This document shows positions 61,970 through 64,000 of a stretch of 64,000 bases of DNA, piece by piece. The notes beneath the pieces are model-generated. The model was not told the origin of the DNA. It ran no database searches and saw only the letters and a list, made by a program, of their open reading frames with translations. The stretch is from assembly GCA_944383885.1 (NCBI GenBank), contig CALWRF010000001.1, positions 39,643-103,642 on the forward strand, in the 5' to 3' direction. How positions within the stretch are numbered: position 1 is the first letter of the stretch; each line of letters starts with the position of its first letter. A program made the position numbers and the translations under genes. Source of the stretch: an uncultured Clostridia bacterium. GTDB taxonomy: Bacteria; Bacillota; Clostridia; Lachnospirales; Anaerotignaceae.

Positions 61970-62911
61970 TTAAGTAACAGGCGATAAACGCCTATTGTCC
62001 AAAAATCTTATTTGATATTGTGGCTTTGATTGCAACACAATTTTTGTGAAGTAATCTCCTATAAGTTTTTTGTCATCTGCTTTTTCTGGAAAGAAGTAAA
62101 TATGGACTTCCTGCTTGCGTTCTGTCCGGGACTCAAATTGCAAGACATTGATCATATTTAACAAATATAGCATTGAGTCCTCTGAAATCGTGTCAAAAAA
62201 GAAAACAGCTTTCACATCTACTTTTTCTGTTCCATTTTCATGTTCATTTATCTTCGTGTAACCTGCGAAAATGTAGTCAGAAAACAAGTAGCTTGGAGTA
62301 ATAATATTCTGTCTATCCCATTGCGAGCCACTTATCGACGGATAGATTATGCCAAAATTATGTTCTTTGTTTTGCTGTTTAATCCGTGTTATCTCATTGT
62401 TAAGCGAAAACCACTTTTCTAATCGTCCAGTATCCGCTAAATACAACATAGTTGGTGTACGACGTCTTGGTATTGTAATCTTTTTTAAGGTATCGGTTGC
62501 CTTTACATAATCGTACAAATTATCGCTTGAATTAAAAAGTAAAATCCCTGTTGTCAATGTAGTATCAGTTAAATATTGGGCAGCTTTAGGTGATGTGCTT
62601 GCACATTCCATCGTATTTAAAAGTTCTTCAATCCATTGATTTAAATTACTTGGAATAAAATCTTTCCATTGATGGTTTTTACACTCAATAATTACAGCTT
62701 CTTTGCGCGCCGAAAACGGATTATAAAAGCTCTGTAAAATATCAATTCCATGAGTCCTTTTCTCTCCAGACTTTGCTGTTGGACTTTTATGGGTAGAGCG
62801 TGTGCAATCTATTGGCAAATCTTGTGCAAGCATTTCCCACCCAAGATTTGCAAACAAGGTGTTTCCGAAGTTTTCAAGTTTTTTACCGATCGTCTGACTT
62901 AATTCGCCCAT
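61970..62911 (-). CDS. PD-(D/E)XK nuclease-like protein, middle gene of island operon
   Basis: 313 residues. The N-terminal about 110 residues fit a restriction-endonuclease-like fold: ENFGNTLFANLGWEMLAQDL, then HGIDILQSFYNP (candidate Asp) and AVIIECKNHQW, i.e. an E-x-K of the D-x(n)-E-C-K type, followed by a helix LNQWIEELLNTMECAS. The remaining about 200 residues are unfamiliar (TGILLFNSSDNLYDYVKATD). ATG at 62911 is 8 nt after GAGG; in-frame GTG at 62920 overlaps it. 10 bp from the upstream gene's stop. DNA cleavage is inferred from motif only; defence function is inferred from location. Confidence 0.72.
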   Translation of the reverse strand: MGELSQTIGKKLENFGNTLFANLGWEMLAQDLPIDCTRSTHKSPTAKSGEKRTHGIDILQSFYNPFSARKEAVIIECKNHQWKDFIPSNLNQWIEELLNTMECASTSPKAAQYLTDTTLTTGILLFNSSDNLYDYVKATDTLKKITIPRRRTPTMLYLADTGRLEKWFSLNNEITRIKQQNKEHNFGIIYPSISGSQWDRQNIITPSYLFSDYIFAGYTKINEHENGTEKVDVKAVFFFDTISEDSMLYLLNMINVLQFESRTERKQEVHIYFFPEKADDKKLIGDYFTKIVLQSKPQYQIRFLDNRRLSPVT

Positions 62912-62921
62912 ATCATACACC

Positions 62922-63587
62922 TCACTTCAATAAGATCGCATGAAGCATATCCAGCATATCGTCTTCAAAAGAGTCGCGTGTTTTATATACCATTACGGTA
63001 CCTTTAGATGAAAAAGTTATTTTAAGCGACGTTCCCTCACACGGCAAAATAGCTGTCATTCTTGCAATTTTTTCTTTGTATTTATTTAAGACTGCAAACA
63101 CGTCACCATATGTTGATAGATCAACAGTAAAATTTCCCACTATATCTTCCGAAAACAGGAAATCTTCAAAACACACTTTTGAAACTTTCACCTTATAAGC
63201 TTGAAGCTTGCTGATAATATTTTCAATAGAAATGTTTACTGCGTTTATCGAAAATATGTTTTGTGTTGCAGATGAAATAGCAAATATCAATTTGTTTGCG
63301 TTTGTTCTATTTCCCCAAATCTCTAAACGATCATTACAAATAGTAAAATCCACAATAGTTGCTTTTGAAGCCTTTCGTTGTTCAAAAACTCGGTCAATGG
63401 GATTATAAAATGATTCTTCTACAGTTTGTACAATGACGTATTCACCGGACAACTCATTTTCATTTAACAACTGTAAATTAAAATAGTTTGGTCCATCATC
63501 AGGAACATTAGATAATGTTCTGTAGATATCCGCTGCCAATTTAGGTGTAGAAGGAGTCAAATTATAAACAAAAATGCTAGTTGCCAT
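62922..63587 (-). CDS. First gene of island operon, unknown protein
   Basis: 221 residues, soluble. MATSIFVYNLTPSTPKLAAD at the start, EYVIVQTVEESFYNPIDRVF, TIVDFTICNDRLEIWGNRTN and a C-terminal LKITFSSKGTVMVYKTRDSF. No family recognised; the mix of strands and short helices suggests an alpha/beta sensor-like domain, but this is only an impression. I start at ATG 63587, 6 nt behind AAAGGGGC; a longer frame upstream lacks a ribosome site. Confidence 0.7.
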   Translation of the reverse strand: MATSIFVYNLTPSTPKLAADIYRTLSNVPDDGPNYFNLQLLNENELSGEYVIVQTVEESFYNPIDRVFEQRKASKATIVDFTICNDRLEIWGNRTNANKLIFAISSATQNIFSINAVNISIENIISKLQAYKVKVSKVCFEDFLFSEDIVGNFTVDLSTYGDVFAVLNKYKEKIARMTAILPCEGTSLKITFSSKGTVMVYKTRDSFEDDMLDMLHAILLK

Positions 63588-63620
63588 ATATAAGCCCCTT
63601 TCATGTAATAGAGTAAAATA

Positions 63621-63648
63621 AAAGCACTCCAAATTGGCAGAGTGCTTT
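63621..63648 (-). other. Terminator-like leader hairpin of the island operon
   Basis: AAAGCACTC (63621-63629) pairs perfectly with GAGTGCTTT (63640-63648); on the minus strand it is followed by TTTTATTTT. It lies between the promoter at 63743-63771 and the first gene, so transcripts must pass it: an attenuator or a leaky terminator. Confidence 0.65.
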
Positions 63649-63742
63649 ACATTACTTGCATAGCTGCCATTCAGATAATTTTAGAAAGGCTTTGCTGTAC
63701 AATGTCACTTTTCACTTGTCGCAAAAAAGAACACTGTAATTT

Positions 63743-63771
63743 ATTATAGCACATTTTTCCATAGTTCACAA
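63743..63771 (-). promoter_or_regulatory. Sigma-A promoter of the island operon
   Basis: Minus strand: TTGTGA (63771-63766), 17-bp spacer, TATAAT (63748-63743). A good match with ideal spacing, about 155 bp upstream of the first gene. Confidence 0.75.
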
Positions 63772-63788
63772 CAATAAGCGACGATTAA

Positions 63789-63818
63789 CGGCTAATCCTC
63801 TTGGGGTTAGCCGCTTTT
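63789..63818 (+). terminator. Terminator-like hairpin before the last gene
   Basis: CGGCTAA (63789-63795) pairs with TTAGCCG (63807-63813), extended by CC/GG, then CTTTTCT. On the plus strand it could end rightward read-through from the island or attenuate the gene at 63845. Confidence 0.6.
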
Positions 63819-63844
63819 CTATTAAAATTAAAAGGAGGATAAAA

Positions 63845-64000
63845 ATGAGCAAAACCATCAACCTACTAATTTCAAAAGGCATTATTAAACCGTCCGGTGA
63901 AATCGGCAAGGACAAGATCAACCTTGTTGCCGGAGCAATCACACAGCCATTTGCAGAAATGGTATGGGTAACAACAGGCGGCGACATGGAAACCATTAAC
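63845..64000 (+). CDS. Unknown protein, 3' end beyond the window
   Basis: 52 residues visible, starting MSKTINLLISKGIIKPSGEI, with GAITQPFAEMVWVTTGGDME later. AAAAGGAGG gives a strong ribosome site. Composition is richer in G+C than the three-gene operon beside it. No family recognised; it probably belongs to the integrated element. Confidence 0.6.
   Translation, partial: MSKTINLLISKGIIKPSGEIGKDKINLVAGAITQPFAEMVWVTTGGDMETIN

Noticed and set aside
60835..63587. Firm naming of the island operon as GAPS4 or another known defence system
   Set aside because: Three genes are present, not two, and I cannot verify similarity of the partner proteins without a profile search.

Overview
The window is a low-GC chromosomal segment of an anaerobic Clostridia-type Bacillota, probably Lachnospirales. 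The evidence is the fla/che-type gene order, the fliW-csrA pair, CheC/CheD/CheV/FliY chemotaxis, SLH-anchored surface proteins, AT-rich intergenic DNA, AGGAGG-type ribosome sites and frequent TTG starts. Family names come from reading the protein sequences; no database search was run.

Layout. Positions 1-2378 hold the end of ilvC and a DUF815 AAA+ ATPase. A leftward methyl-accepting chemotaxis protein (2467-4263) and a leftward tyrosine recombinase (4628-5650) bracketed by a 21-bp direct repeat follow. From a sigma-A-like promoter at 6213-6241 a rightward flagellar operon runs to 29525: flgB flgC fliE fliF fliG fliH fliI fliJ fliK flgD, a TIGR02530-type gene, flgE flbD motA motB fliM fliY cheY fliO fliP fliQ fliR flhB flhA fliA, two rod genes, cheC and cheD. 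fliL, flhF and flhG are missing from their usual places. cheV and an EAL/HDOD gene follow. A leftward ParA-ComFB pair then separates them from fliD-fliS-fliT-like. Next come a C39-like peptidase, an orphan FtsE-like ATPase, and the flgM-flgN-flgK-flgL-yviE-fliW-csrA operon.

The leftward cheA-cheW-cheR-cheB operon (44257-48879) is divergent from a ylqG-ylqH-like pair, which precedes a 1498-residue SLH surface protein, two uncharacterised membrane proteins and flagellin (57238-58446). After flagellin lie a leftward coiled-coil protein and a leftward bacteriohemerythrin.

At 60600-60655 the 3' half of a tRNA-Ser gene is cut off in its anticodon loop. This looks like the scar of an integrated element that continues beyond the right edge. 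Just inside it is a leftward three-gene operon whose middle gene looks like a PD-(D/E)XK nuclease. It has its own promoter and a terminator-like leader hairpin, and is the best candidate here for an undescribed (possibly defence) system.

How it works together. The early operon builds basal body, export gate, motor and hook, and encodes sigma-28. Upstream of mcp, cheV, fliD, flgM, cheA and fliC I read a shared promoter, near TTAT-N15-GACGATAT, which should be the sigma-28 site of this organism. FlgM would hold sigma-28 until the hook is finished. The flagellin leader carries two good CsrA sites, and FliW and CsrA are encoded in the window. Short A-tract arrays with a period close to 10 bp recur in four intergenic regions and are not explained by any gene.
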